A DNA stretch of 64,000 nt from Brevibacillus formosus. GTDB taxonomy: Bacteria; Bacillota; Bacilli; Brevibacillales; Brevibacillaceae. The notes beneath the pieces were generated by a model. It searched no databases and was not told the origin of the DNA. It saw nothing but the letters and a program-made list of their open reading frames with translations. Shown here in pieces: positions 29,354 to 37,422 of the stretch. Both the position numbers and the translations under genes were made by a program. Position 1 is the first letter of the stretch. The number at the start of each line of letters is the position of its first letter. Location: contig NZ_PXZL01000009.1 in NCBI RefSeq assembly GCF_003013405.1, positions 1 to 64,000 of the forward strand, given 5' to 3'.

Positions 29354-30883
29354 ATGGCGTATGCCAAAATCACTTTGACTCTTATCTTTTGTTTGACTAT
29401 GATTCTTACCTCTGTTGAGAGTGTCTATGCGCAAACAGACTTTCCAAAGGATCAAATTGATCATTTCATTCGATCAAAAATGGAAGAGAATCATATTCCG
29501 GGATTAGCGGTAGCGATTACCCGTGATGACAAAGTCATTTTCTCAAGAGGATATGGAAAAACAGCAGACCAAAGTCCAATATCTGGGGATACCCCATTCG
29601 CTATTGCTTCGCTGAGTAAATCATTTACAGCATTGGCTGTCATGCAGCTAGCTGAATCCGGACGAGTGGATCTAGATAAACCGATTGCTCACTATATTCC
29701 CTCGTTTCAGCTGAATGATCCCCGTGGAATGACAATCACAGTTCGTCAACTTTTGAGTCATACAAGCGGCTTGACCGACACCGTTTACCCAGATATGACG
29801 ATTCATCCTCAGCCCGACTCGTTAGAAGAAGTCGTGCAACGATTGCATGAAGTTACCCTCCATAGCGAGCCCGGCAGTGAATTTCATTACAATAATACGA
29901 ATTACCAACTGTTAGCCAGGCTGGTAGAAGTAGTCAGTAAGGAAAAGTTCCCTGATTATTTGCAACGGCATATTTTCACTCCACTTGAAATGAAACGTAC
30001 TTTTCATGTCTCAAATACAAAGCAATTGATTGAAAAGTCCAGTACAATTTCTGGCGGACACTATTTCCTATTTGGAAAACCAATAGCTACTGAAGAACCT
30101 GAATGGTTCGTTGAAGGCGCGGCAGGGATGGTTTCAACAATCAACGATATGGCTAAATGGTTGATCATACAGGGAAATAGTGGAAAATACAACAATGTGC
30201 AGCTGCTTAGTAGCGAGGGGATTAGAACCATGCATTCACCTACAGGCCCTAAGGAATCATATGGTCTGGGCTGGGAAATCTCTAAAACCGCTGATGGAAA
30301 AAAACAAATCGAGCATGGGGGAATTTTGTGGACCTATCAAGCGCAAGAGCTTGTAATACCTGATCAGAAGCTTGGCATTGTCATCTTGTTCAACAGTGGC
30401 TTGAATACTTTCGTCGATTATTATTCATTTGTGAGTGGATTGTCAGGAATATTGACTAATTCCCCGCCAGAAAATTCTCTTTTCACTCATACCATGCTTG
30501 AATCCGGTATGTGCAGCATCATCTTGATCACGGTGCTTTTGGGAATTCGTCGCTTATGGCGGTTAAAGAAATGGGAAGAGCAATACAAGAAGCGTCCTAG
30601 TTGGTTGACCTTCTTATCCTTCATCCTAATGTTGTTACCGTTATTCCTGCTCCTTTTCCTTCCGAAAATGATCACATTTTTTGGTGGCGAACGAGTGCTC
30701 AGTTTGGAAGGTATCTTTATGATGATGCCGAGTATTATTATTGGGCTGGCAATAGCTTCTTTTCAAAATCTTGTAATAGTGATAGCTCGTGTTATTCGAA
30801 TTTGCCAAATACGGATACAATCAAGAGGTTCACAGAACCAAACGATTAACCGAACCACTACAGAAGGGCAGTTCATGGGTTAA
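29354..30883 (+). CDS. Membrane-anchored beta-lactamase-family serine hydrolase
   Basis: Protein of 509 residues. It has a signal peptide or anchor (residues 5-26, ending VYAQ), then a class C beta-lactamase/penicillin-binding fold with Ser86-x-x-Lys89 (SLSK), a YNN motif near residue 173 and an HGG motif. After about residue 370 come three or four membrane helices. Family members cleave D-amino-acid-containing peptides or esters; a role against an antibiotic peptide is an inference from the neighbouring sensor and transporter genes. ATG 29354 has GGAAGGG seven bases before it; in-frame starts at 29321 and 29336 are weaker. Confidence 0.85.
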   Translation: MAYAKITLTLIFCLTMILTSVESVYAQTDFPKDQIDHFIRSKMEENHIPGLAVAITRDDKVIFSRGYGKTADQSPISGDTPFAIASLSKSFTALAVMQLAESGRVDLDKPIAHYIPSFQLNDPRGMTITVRQLLSHTSGLTDTVYPDMTIHPQPDSLEEVVQRLHEVTLHSEPGSEFHYNNTNYQLLARLVEVVSKEKFPDYLQRHIFTPLEMKRTFHVSNTKQLIEKSSTISGGHYFLFGKPIATEEPEWFVEGAAGMVSTINDMAKWLIIQGNSGKYNNVQLLSSEGIRTMHSPTGPKESYGLGWEISKTADGKKQIEHGGILWTYQAQELVIPDQKLGIVILFNSGLNTFVDYYSFVSGLSGILTNSPPENSLFTHTMLESGMCSIILITVLLGIRRLWRLKKWEEQYKKRPSWLTFLSFILMLLPLFLLLFLPKMITFFGGERVLSLEGIFMMMPSIIIGLAIASFQNLVIVIARVIRICQIRIQSRGSQNQTINRTTTEGQFMG

Positions 30884-30915
30884 TGTGTAGAGCTTTCGAA
30901 ACCATTAGGTAGTGA

Positions 30916-30981
30916 CCAATTTCGTTGAAGGTTGAACGTAGCCTATTATCGTTACGTTCAACCTGCGAATTTGGCCTTTTT
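30916..30981. terminator. Long stem-loop terminator between converging genes
   Basis: A 12-bp perfect inner stem (30929-30940 with 30953-30964) is extended by an outer 9-bp stem with one mismatch (30916-30924 with 30966-30974) and followed by CCTTTTT. It lies between the serine hydrolase and the oppositely directed alpha/beta hydrolase and may serve both. I see nothing else in 30884-31085. Confidence 0.7.
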
Positions 30982-31085
30982 AACGGCTAGACTTAGGATA
31001 AACTTCCCACCGCTGCTCCTTCTTCAATGCTATTCTTTGCAAGGTTCTTGCTATGCCTTACAGGACACTCCAATGCTAATAGGAT

Positions 31086-32105
31086 CTATCCGTCTGTACT
31101 AAGCGCCAACAAGCGTTTTAGATTGTCATCAATAAATTTATTATCGGCACTGTTGATTCCGCGCCCGGCAAAATGGCCCCAGAACGATTCAATAGGGTTA
31201 AAAATAGCATGAGGTATTAGCTTAGCCTCGTATTCGTTATCGTCTGCCGAGCAGAAGAGATCCGTGCTCCCTGGCATGACGCAGGCAAGCGCTTTAATGC
31301 TTGTGAGCGCCTCATCGAAATCTCCGTTATAGGTCGGATTTGCACTTATATCTGCATGTTGTCCTGTCCATAGCATGGCCAGGACATTGTGCGGATCCAT
31401 TTTCATAAAGCTATCTTCCCAGACGCCAGTGACAAAATCTGTCAATGAGTCAAATCCCAGATCACGATAAAGTTCCTCTCTGTAAAACGCCTGCGATACG
31501 CCCCATCCTGCATAGACACGGCCAACGGCGCGCATGTCCGCAGAAGTCAACTGGTTTAGTTTACTTGAATCAAAGCGGGTCGCAGCCAAGAGCGGAGCTT
31601 TCAAACCGTCCAGAACTACATACGTTTGGGGCCATGTCTTTGCAACTCCGGCGAAAGGTGCAATTCGTTCCACCATGTCGGGATAACTTGCCCCCCATTG
31701 GAATGCTTGAATGCCTCCCATTGACCACCCTACGACGAGAGCGATCTTTTGAATGCCGAATTTTTCGGTCACCAGCCGATGCTGTAATGTAACGTTGTCA
31801 TAAATGGTTACCTGCGGAAAATTAGCCCGGTCGAATGGGGGAGGCGTGTTACTGGGAGACGAAGATAATCCGTTGCCCAGCAGATTTGGTACGATAATGA
31901 AATATTTCTGCGGATCTAGTGCCATGCCGTTTCCAATCAACCATTCATTCTGCACATGCTGGTCACCAAAAGCAGTTGGATAGACGATGACATTATCTTT
32001 CTTTTCATTCAATCTTCCATAAGTCTTATAAGCAATAAAAGCGCTCGGTAACGTCACTCCTGATTGCAAGGTTACGTCACCCAAATCAAAAATTTCATAA
32101 TCCAT
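31086..32105 (-). CDS. MetX-like alpha/beta hydrolase
   Basis: Protein of 339 residues in the homoserine O-acetyltransferase-like branch of alpha/beta hydrolases. Visible parts are an N-terminal SGVTLPSAFIAYKTYG strand region, LLGNGLSSSPS, the nucleophile motif GWSMGG with Ser128, an acid in PGSTDLF and a catalytic His in WGHFAG. A true methionine-biosynthetic role is doubtful because no sulfur amino acid genes are near. I chose ATG at 32105 with GAAGGGAGAGG upstream; the open frame reaches back to 32279. It is divergent from a LysR regulator that probably controls it. Confidence 0.8.
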   Translation of the reverse strand: MDYEIFDLGDVTLQSGVTLPSAFIAYKTYGRLNEKKDNVIVYPTAFGDQHVQNEWLIGNGMALDPQKYFIIVPNLLGNGLSSSPSNTPPPFDRANFPQVTIYDNVTLQHRLVTEKFGIQKIALVVGWSMGGIQAFQWGASYPDMVERIAPFAGVAKTWPQTYVVLDGLKAPLLAATRFDSSKLNQLTSADMRAVGRVYAGWGVSQAFYREELYRDLGFDSLTDFVTGVWEDSFMKMDPHNVLAMLWTGQHADISANPTYNGDFDEALTSIKALACVMPGSTDLFCSADDNEYEAKLIPHAIFNPIESFWGHFAGRGINSADNKFIDDNLKRLLALSTDG

Positions 32106-32134
32106 CGTATTGCCTCTCCCTTCAAAATGAAACC

Positions 32135-32151
32135 ATACATGAAGAATGTAT
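32135..32151. promoter_or_regulatory. LysR-type operator candidate
   Basis: ATACAT and ATGTAT are separated by five bases, an ATAC-N9-GTAT palindrome that contains the T-N11-A core of LysR boxes. It lies in the 142-base divergent region between the hydrolase and LysR genes. The position fits control of the hydrolase and self-regulation. Confidence 0.5.
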
Positions 32152-32247
32152 TTCTTGTTGTAAGTATAGATCTGTGATAGTCTCAGCAAAAGTGAATGAA
32201 ATTCAAAGCTATATTCAAAAATCTTGAAGGGTAAGGGGGATCGTATG

Positions 32248-33153
32248 ATGGAATTGCGCCAACTGATTACGTTCCGCACGGTTGCATCAACTTTAAATTT
32301 CAGTCGGGCTGCGGAAGTGTTGAACTACGTCCCCTCCAACGTCACGATGCAAATAAAAGCATTGGAGGATGAGCTTGGTGTTCGTCTCTTTGATCGCTTG
32401 GGCAAGCAGCTCGTGCTCACAACTGCGGGGAAACGCTTTTTAACTCATATCCAAAGCGTTCTAGACAAATTGGACGAAGCTCGCAGCGTCGTTCATGATG
32501 ATGAAAATGTAAGCGGCACCCTAACAGTAAGTGCTAACGAGGTTCTTTGCGCCTATCGGCTTCCAGTTGTCTTTCACCTATTTCGTTCGCGCCATCCAGG
32601 AGTTCGTCTCATCTTCCGCTCCGTTCCAAATCAACAACTCAAGCAAGCGCTTTTTGAGGGAACCGCGGATGTCGTCTTTATGTTGGACGAACCCATTCGC
32701 TCAAGCGCACTTGCAGTGGAGCCATTGGTGGAAGAAACTTTCCGCTTTTTCGCCGCTCCAGACCACCCACTATCGAAACTAACTGTACTGCAGCTGGAAG
32801 ATTTTCACGGACAAGTGTTCCTGACGAATGAAAAGGGTTGTCCCTATCGAACCATGTTTGACCGGCAATTTGAGAAAAAGGGCATTGATAGTATTACGTA
32901 TTTAGAGTTTCAAAATGCCGAAGCCATTAAACAATGCGCAATTACGGGAATCGGTATTGCCTTTCTTCCTGAAATGACAACGAAAGCGGAAGTTGAACGT
33001 GGCGACCTTGTTTCTCTTCCATGGCAAATTCCGCACTTGCACGTGTATACACAGATGTTATGGCATAAAGACAAGTGGCTTTCACCAATCATTTTATCTT
33101 TCATAGAAGCAGCAAGGGAGGTTATCGCTATAGAGGAGATTAAAATCGTTTAG
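32248..33153 (+). CDS. LysR-family transcriptional regulator
   Basis: Regulator of 301 residues with an N-terminal winged helix (MELRQLITFRTVASTLNFSRAAEVLNY) and a C-terminal periplasmic-binding-protein-like effector domain. ATG 32248 gives the canonical MELRQL start, seven bases after AAGGGGGA; ATG 32245 is an alternative. Divergent transcription from the alpha/beta hydrolase and a palindrome between them indicate its probable target. The effector is unknown. Confidence 0.85.
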   Translation: MELRQLITFRTVASTLNFSRAAEVLNYVPSNVTMQIKALEDELGVRLFDRLGKQLVLTTAGKRFLTHIQSVLDKLDEARSVVHDDENVSGTLTVSANEVLCAYRLPVVFHLFRSRHPGVRLIFRSVPNQQLKQALFEGTADVVFMLDEPIRSSALAVEPLVEETFRFFAAPDHPLSKLTVLQLEDFHGQVFLTNEKGCPYRTMFDRQFEKKGIDSITYLEFQNAEAIKQCAITGIGIAFLPEMTTKAEVERGDLVSLPWQIPHLHVYTQMLWHKDKWLSPIILSFIEAAREVIAIEEIKIV

Positions 33154-33237
33154 CCTTTTCGCATATGATAACACCTACGGGCAGGGGGAAAGTCCCGGCA
33201 ATCCAAGCAGTTAGAGGAACTAAAAAAGCCTAAGCAG

Positions 33238-33282
33238 CCAGTGTTATTCGGTATTCTACCGGGTACACTGGTTTCGTTTTTT
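33238..33282 (+). terminator. Terminator after the LysR gene
   Basis: Outer arms CCAGTGT and ACACTGG and inner arms CGGTA and TACCG form a bulged stem-loop, followed by TTTCGTTTTTT. Confidence 0.75.
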
Positions 33283-33577
33283 CTGGAACCGTTCATGATT
33301 ATAAAACCATGTGTAATTCTAAATGGCCAATTTCAAATAAAACAGACGCGAGAGACCATGAATCCGCTTCGTGCCAGAACTTGAAAAAGATCACCATACA
33401 CCTGGCTAGGCTGGCGTAGGTTGTGCGGAGATCCTTATTTATTCTTCACCAGACTAGTTTTCCATCGTTTTATGAAACTTTCTAACTATTTCACAATTAC
33501 AATCAAACCGTTTACAGCCTCCTTTCGTTTCCTTTGATAGTACCGTTAAAAAACATGTGTGAAATGGAGGAAGAATC
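33283..33577. other. Non-coding stretch upstream of the AcfC-like gene
   Basis: No convincing gene, RNA or repeat is seen here. Near the end are TTTACA-17-TTGATA, a poor sigma-A match, and a Shine-Dalgarno site GGAGGAAG before the next ATG. I could not find a clear ECF-type promoter. Confidence 0.4.
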
Positions 33578-34372
33578 ATGAAGAAGACCGTGTTCCTAGT
33601 AGCTCTACTGCTTTTTTTCACTACGGCTGCCGGAATGTCAGCCTATGACGGTAAGCCGGCGTCCCAGGCGACACCAAATTCCAGCACAAGTGACCAAGTC
33701 ATCTGGGTGTACGGACCAGGTGGACCACTTGGACCGATCAAGGAAGCTGCTGAACATTTTTCAGCTAAAACGGGAATGAAGGTGGAAGTAACAGCCGGAC
33801 CAGAGAGCAACTGGATCGGTCAAGCAAAGCAAGATGCAGATATTATTTTCGGTGGCTCCGAGTATATGCTGCAGGAGTTTATCTTTAAATACCCCGAAAT
33901 CATCGACACGAAAACACGTACGGAGCTTTACACGCGTGCTGCAGGAATATTGGTGAGGAAAGGAAATCCTAAGAAGATTGAAAGCCTGGCGGATTTAACG
34001 AAAAAAGGAGTAAAAATAATGGATGTGAATGGGGCTGGCCAGCTTGGCCTGTGGGAAGACTTGGCGGGCAGAAAAGGGCTGATCGAAGGCATTTCTCAAA
34101 ATATTAACGTTTCTGTAAAGTCGAGTGCCGAAGCCATTGAACGATGGAAATCGAATTCCAGCCTGGACGCTTGGATTACCTATGAATCGTGGCATTACCG
34201 GCTCAAGGATGTGACAGACCTGGTCGAACTGCCCGAAGAAGAAAAGCTCTATCGTGGAACGCCGATCGCCCTGACAAAAATCACTGATCAGAAAAAAGAG
34301 GCACAGCAATTTATTGATTATTTAAGAACGAAAGAATCTCACCAAATCTTTCAAAAATGGGGCTGGAAGTAA
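33578..34372 (+). CDS. AcfC-like extracellular substrate-binding protein
   Basis: Exported binding protein of 264 residues with an N-terminal signal peptide (residues 1-22) and no lipobox. The mature start VIWVYGPGGPLGPIKEAAEHFS and the segments TAGPESNWIGQAKQDADIIFGGSE resemble accessory colonization factor AcfC, a type II periplasmic-binding fold related to molybdate and sulfate binders. No transporter genes adjoin it. It precedes a lipoprotein gene by 38 bases and the ECF sigma pair on the same strand. The ligand is unknown; the AcfC assignment is from remembered sequence similarity. Confidence 0.7.
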   Translation: MKKTVFLVALLLFFTTAAGMSAYDGKPASQATPNSSTSDQVIWVYGPGGPLGPIKEAAEHFSAKTGMKVEVTAGPESNWIGQAKQDADIIFGGSEYMLQEFIFKYPEIIDTKTRTELYTRAAGILVRKGNPKKIESLADLTKKGVKIMDVNGAGQLGLWEDLAGRKGLIEGISQNINVSVKSSAEAIERWKSNSSLDAWITYESWHYRLKDVTDLVELPEEEKLYRGTPIALTKITDQKKEAQQFIDYLRTKESHQIFQKWGWK

Positions 34373-34410
34373 GGACGAATCTTACATCTAAAAAACTGGG
34401 AGGAACATAC

Positions 34411-34899
34411 ATGAAAAATGCAGTTTTTACCCTTGCGATACTTTCAATTATTTTTGCTTTGGCTGCCTGCGGAAAAAGCACGGAGGTAAAAACAGAGACG
34501 GTTCAACCCGATCAAGCCCAAACGGAACAAACTAAATCGGAACAAGCCCCAGCTGAAAGTCTCCAGCTTTTGGATAATGAGAAAGCTGGAAAGTACCTGG
34601 CGGACCCACAGGGAAGGGCTCTGTATTATTTTAAAAAGGACGAAGCAGGAAAAAGCAATTGCAGCGGAGACTGCCTGGCAAACTGGCCGGCATTTACCCA
34701 GGAGGATTTCGCCGTCCCGGAAGGTTTTGACAAAAAGGATTTCGATACGATTACAAGAGAAGACAACGGGAAGAAGCAGGTTACGTACAAAGGCTTTCCT
34801 CTCTATTATTTTGCAAAAGACCAGCAAGAAGGGGATGTAAACGGGCAAGGAGTAAAAGAAGTATGGTTTGTCGTAAACAGCGAAACAGCATTTGAATAA
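34411..34899 (+). CDS. Lipoprotein of the YxFWYxxD-repeat family
   Basis: Secreted lipoprotein of 162 residues. The signal ends in the lipobox LAAC with lipidated Cys20. A polar Gln/Glu/Thr-rich linker (residues 22-50) leads to the domain with two related motifs, ALYYFKKDEAGKSNCSGDCLANWPAF and PLYYFAKDQQEGDVNGQG. These match the conserved Y-x-[FWY]-x-x-D motif of a widespread lipoprotein family often found beside ECF sigma genes. A conserved Cys pair sits between the motifs. ATG 34411 has GGGAGGAAC upstream. Confidence 0.8.
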   Translation: MKNAVFTLAILSIIFALAACGKSTEVKTETVQPDQAQTEQTKSEQAPAESLQLLDNEKAGKYLADPQGRALYYFKKDEAGKSNCSGDCLANWPAFTQEDFAVPEGFDKKDFDTITREDNGKKQVTYKGFPLYYFAKDQQEGDVNGQGVKEVWFVVNSETAFE

Positions 34900-34908
34900 G
34901 CCTGCCCA

Positions 34909-34947
34909 GGGAACGATCAGTCGCGGTCGTTCCCATCTTTACTTTTA
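34909..34947 (+). terminator. Stem-loop, probable terminator before the sigma gene
   Basis: GGGAACGA and TCGTTCCC pair around a ten-base loop, followed by the T-rich ATCTTTACTTTT. It may end the AcfC-lipoprotein unit, so the sigma gene may also have its own promoter. Confidence 0.6.
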
Positions 34948-34995
34948 AAATCGTGTTATGGCAGTATATTTTTATCCAAAAGCAGGGAGTGCCAC

Positions 34996-35541
34996 ATGAA
35001 AGAAAATTACGATGCGGAATTAATGCGATTGGTAAACGAAAAAAATGGTCACGCATTAGAGGAGCTCTATGATCGATATATAAAGCTTGTTTACGGCTTC
35101 GTTATGAAGTTTTGCAATGGGAATGAGGATAAGACGAAAGAGATTATTCAGCTGGTCTTTTTGAGGCTATGGACAACAAACAGCCATTACGATCCTGCTC
35201 AAGGCAGCTTTGTAAACTGGCTCCTCACGATTACCCGCAATATATGCATTGACTACCTCCGCAAAGAGAAGAGGCATACGCAACACCATCAAGAGGAACA
35301 TGAGGAGATCGCCGACCCTGCAAATGCAGTCGAGCAACGAGTAAATACGAATGATATTGCGATGGCGAAAAACAAATTGCCGACGGCCCAAAGAAGATTA
35401 ATCGAATTGCTTTATTGGAAAGGGTATTCTCTTTCAGAGATCGCCAAGCTGGAACAAGAGCCGCTCGGCACAGTTAAAAGCAGGCTTCACCAGGCTCTTA
35501 AAGGATTGAGGAAGCATCTGGAACTGGAGGATATAAAATGA
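34996..35541 (+). CDS. ECF-subfamily RNA polymerase sigma factor
   Basis: Sigma factor of 181 residues. Region 2 contains LYDRYIKLVYGFVMK and the core-binding segment FLRLWTTNSHYDPAQGSFVNWLLTITRNICIDYLRKEKR. Region 4 contains LPTAQRRLIELLYWKGYSLSEIA and LGTVKSRLHQALKGLR. Its TGA overlaps the start of the anti-sigma gene by four bases, the standard coupling of sigma and anti-sigma. The regulon may include the two exported proteins upstream, although I could not find a matching promoter. Confidence 0.9.
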   Translation: MKENYDAELMRLVNEKNGHALEELYDRYIKLVYGFVMKFCNGNEDKTKEIIQLVFLRLWTTNSHYDPAQGSFVNWLLTITRNICIDYLRKEKRHTQHHQEEHEEIADPANAVEQRVNTNDIAMAKNKLPTAQRRLIELLYWKGYSLSEIAKLEQEPLGTVKSRLHQALKGLRKHLELEDIK

Positions 35542-36260
35542 GAAGGGTCTGTGAGCAATTAATTTCATATATAGCAAATGAGCTCAAGGAGAGCGAACAC
35601 ATGGCCTTTGCTGAACATTTAAAGAATTGTACGGAGTGTAAGAAAGAATATCAGGAATTATCCCAGGCCTGGCATGCTTTGCCCTTCGATTATACCGAAA
35701 CCGAGGTGCCTGAATCGCTAAAAGGCGAGGTGCTGGGGTTTGTTTTTGAGCACAATAGGCAAAGTGATACGGAAACATTCATGGCTAAGATGAGCAAGCT
35801 CGCCATGATGTTCAAAAGCCAGTTCACTCCAGTTTCAACCAGTATCGTGACCGTCTTGTTGCTCGCGTTTATTGGCCTTGGAATGGCGAATGTACAGGAA
35901 AAAAATCGCCATCCTGAAAATATCCCGATAGAAATTTTAACGGAGATTCCCTTAAAAGCAGCCAATCAAAGCCACCCGCGAACAAACGGCATCGCCTATA
36001 TTGTCCAGCAGGGATCAGAGAAAAATTTGGTGGTGCAGGTTCACGAATTGCCTGGCGTCGAAGGTTCACAGGTTTACCAGGTTTGGCTGTTGAAAAATAG
36101 CAAGAGGGAAAATGGTGGCATATTCAAGCCGGACGAAAACGGATCCGGAATACTGACCTACCAGCTCGCCGAAGGGCAAACTTTTGATCAAATCGGCATC
36201 ACTGTCGAACCGGACGCCAACAGCAGACAACCAAGAGGAAAAAAAATAGCCGGTTCATAG
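35538..36260 (+). CDS. Zinc-finger anti-sigma factor with RskA-type extracellular domain
   Basis: Membrane anti-sigma factor of 240 residues that should hold the upstream ECF sigma inactive. The N-terminal zinc anti-sigma motif is H27-x3-C31-x2-C34 (HLKNCTEC). A single membrane helix lies near residues 95-117 (VSTSIVTVLLLAFIGLGMA). The outer domain carries the RskA signature region YQVWLLKNSKRENGGIF and ends GITVEPDANS. Start ATG overlaps the sigma stop. Confidence 0.88.
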   Translation: MRRVCEQLISYIANELKESEHMAFAEHLKNCTECKKEYQELSQAWHALPFDYTETEVPESLKGEVLGFVFEHNRQSDTETFMAKMSKLAMMFKSQFTPVSTSIVTVLLLAFIGLGMANVQEKNRHPENIPIEILTEIPLKAANQSHPRTNGIAYIVQQGSEKNLVVQVHELPGVEGSQVYQVWLLKNSKRENGGIFKPDENGSGILTYQLAEGQTFDQIGITVEPDANSRQPRGKKIAGS

Positions 36261-36294
36261 ATGGTAACAGAAAAGGATTGATACATGTTAAATA

Positions 36295-36308
36295 TCCGGT
36301 TAACCGGA
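36295..36308. promoter_or_regulatory. Perfect 14-bp palindrome
   Basis: TCCGGTTAACCGGA is fully self-complementary and lies 35 bases after the anti-sigma stop, in a 395-base gap before the next gene. It may be a protein-binding site or part of a small element. No matching gene assignment is possible. Confidence 0.45.
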
Positions 36309-36327
36309 ATAGTACGAGCGAGTGCTG

Positions 36328-36438
36328 ATGTTCAAGAAACTTACCCAAAAACGATTAAACTTTTTCGGGAATATTTCATCTGTATTCAAAATGGTAGAAT
36401 CGATTTTGATCGATCTTTTTTCAAAATGGATTCTTTGA
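36328..36438 (+). CDS. Possible small peptide ORF (36 residues)
   Basis: ATG at 36328 opens a frame starting MFKKLTQKRLNFFGNI and ending in SKWIL, a basic and hydrophobic peptide. There is no good Shine-Dalgarno site, so translation is doubtful. It is listed because it follows the palindrome at 36295 in a gap without other genes. Confidence 0.15.
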   Translation: MFKKLTQKRLNFFGNISSVFKMVESILIDLFSKWIL

Positions 36439-36537
36439 ATTTGCCACATTGAAAGGGCTTCAGCTGGAATCCGCATATGTCCACACGGCTCGGCCAGTTC
36501 CGCCTTATGGGTTCGATAGTGAAACAAACACAAATAG

Positions 36538-36565
36538 AGGCTGCTGGAGTTAAAACCGGCAGCCT
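36538..36565 (+). terminator. GC-rich stem-loop in the gap before the orphan gene
   Basis: A ten-pair stem (AGGCTGCTGG with CCGGCAGCCT, one G-U) closes an eight-base loop. Only TTTG follows, so it is a weak terminator or an RNA element. Confidence 0.45.
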
Positions 36566-36655
36566 TTGCTCAACTAACGGGCAGGATAATTCAATATGTT
36601 GGAATGTTATGGTATATATTGTGCATGGATACGATCTGATGGGGGTGGGGATGGA

Positions 36656-37117
36656 ATGGATAAAATCAAGCAAGCCCAAATAAATGGTTTTCTGCAAGCT
36701 TTCGCCTTATTAAATCTCCATACAAATCATGGATATACATTTGAATGGAATGAACTGGAGTATCATGACGATATTCTTACTGCTTTTACATATAGCTTTA
36801 ATCTAGAGGGGGATAAAAACTTAGGTGAAGTACGATTGATACCACTTGACGATTGGAAAGCAAAATTAGAGAAAACTTGTGATGATTGGTTCTTTGAAAT
36901 TGGGTATCCTTATCACCAATTTGATTCATCCTTAAAGTTTGACCCAAAGCATTGTATAAACGGTTTTATTACACTATTATCAGATTTTTTTGAGGGGAAC
37001 CTAATGGTATATAAAGTGGAATGTCAGCCTAATTTCTGGTATGAAGCTATTTGGGATGATTATATTTTTTATTCTAATAAGAGATTGTTTCTTTTACATT
37101 TTGGAGTTTCTGATTAA
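36656..37117 (+). CDS. Hypothetical protein, AT-rich orphan
   Basis: Protein of 153 residues starting MDKIKQAQINGF. It is acidic and rich in Trp, Tyr, Phe and Asp, soluble, without signal peptide or membrane helix. I do not recognise the family; size and composition resemble small immunity-type or SUKH-like proteins, but no diagnostic motif is seen. The gene is clearly more AT-rich than its neighbours, suggesting recent transfer. ATG 36656 follows GGGGGTGGGG; an in-frame start at 36596 is possible but lacks such a site. No toxin gene adjoins it. Confidence 0.6.
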   Translation: MDKIKQAQINGFLQAFALLNLHTNHGYTFEWNELEYHDDILTAFTYSFNLEGDKNLGEVRLIPLDDWKAKLEKTCDDWFFEIGYPYHQFDSSLKFDPKHCINGFITLLSDFFEGNLMVYKVECQPNFWYEAIWDDYIFYSNKRLFLLHFGVSD

Positions 37118-37198
37118 CGGGACGAGCATAGACAATGACATGAGGCTCCACAGTCATTACCAAAACAACGAATGATCGAATGTAACCAGCGACATTAC

Positions 37199-37238
37199 AT
37201 GGCCTGGAGTCATACAAGACGAAGGGCCATTTTTATTT
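37199..37238 (+). terminator. Probable terminator after the orphan gene
   Basis: ATGGCC and GGCCAT pair around a 20-base loop and are followed by TTTTTATTTG. Confidence 0.55.
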
Positions 37239-37283
37239 GATTGCGTTTTGTTTTGAAAATTAGTTATTTTCGGAATTTATATA

Positions 37284-37312
37284 TTGTCGTTTTCTCATCT
37301 GCCGCTTATAAT
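37284..37312 (+). promoter_or_regulatory. Sigma-A promoter for the serine hydrolase and aminopeptidase genes
   Basis: TTGTCG, a 17-base spacer and a perfect TATAAT are present. The untranslated leader would be about 105 bases and contains an inverted repeat GAAGT-ctat-ACTTC at 37349-37362 that may act in regulation. Confidence 0.65.
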
Positions 37313-37422
37313 TCTACTAGTGCATGAACTTCATATCCCTATTTTTTTGAAGTCTATACTTCGAAATCAAAAAACTGAAATTGCTTTCTTGTTTGTATGT
37401 AATGAACCTAAGGAGGCATGAC

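Noticed and set aside
31086..32105. Homoserine O-acetyltransferase for methionine synthesis
   Set aside because: The fold and active-site motifs fit, but the context is a LysR partner with no sulfur amino acid genes, so only the superfamily is assigned.
33160..33240. Possible riboswitch in the leader after the LysR gene
   Set aside because: The G-rich structured sequence did not match a riboswitch consensus I know (c-di-GMP, TPP, THF, molybdenum cofactor checked by eye), and a terminator for the upstream gene explains the downstream hairpin.
36300..36697. Minus-strand frames of 77 and 103 residues
   Set aside because: No ribosome sites and no recognisable protein features; they overlap the stem-loop and the start of the orphan gene.
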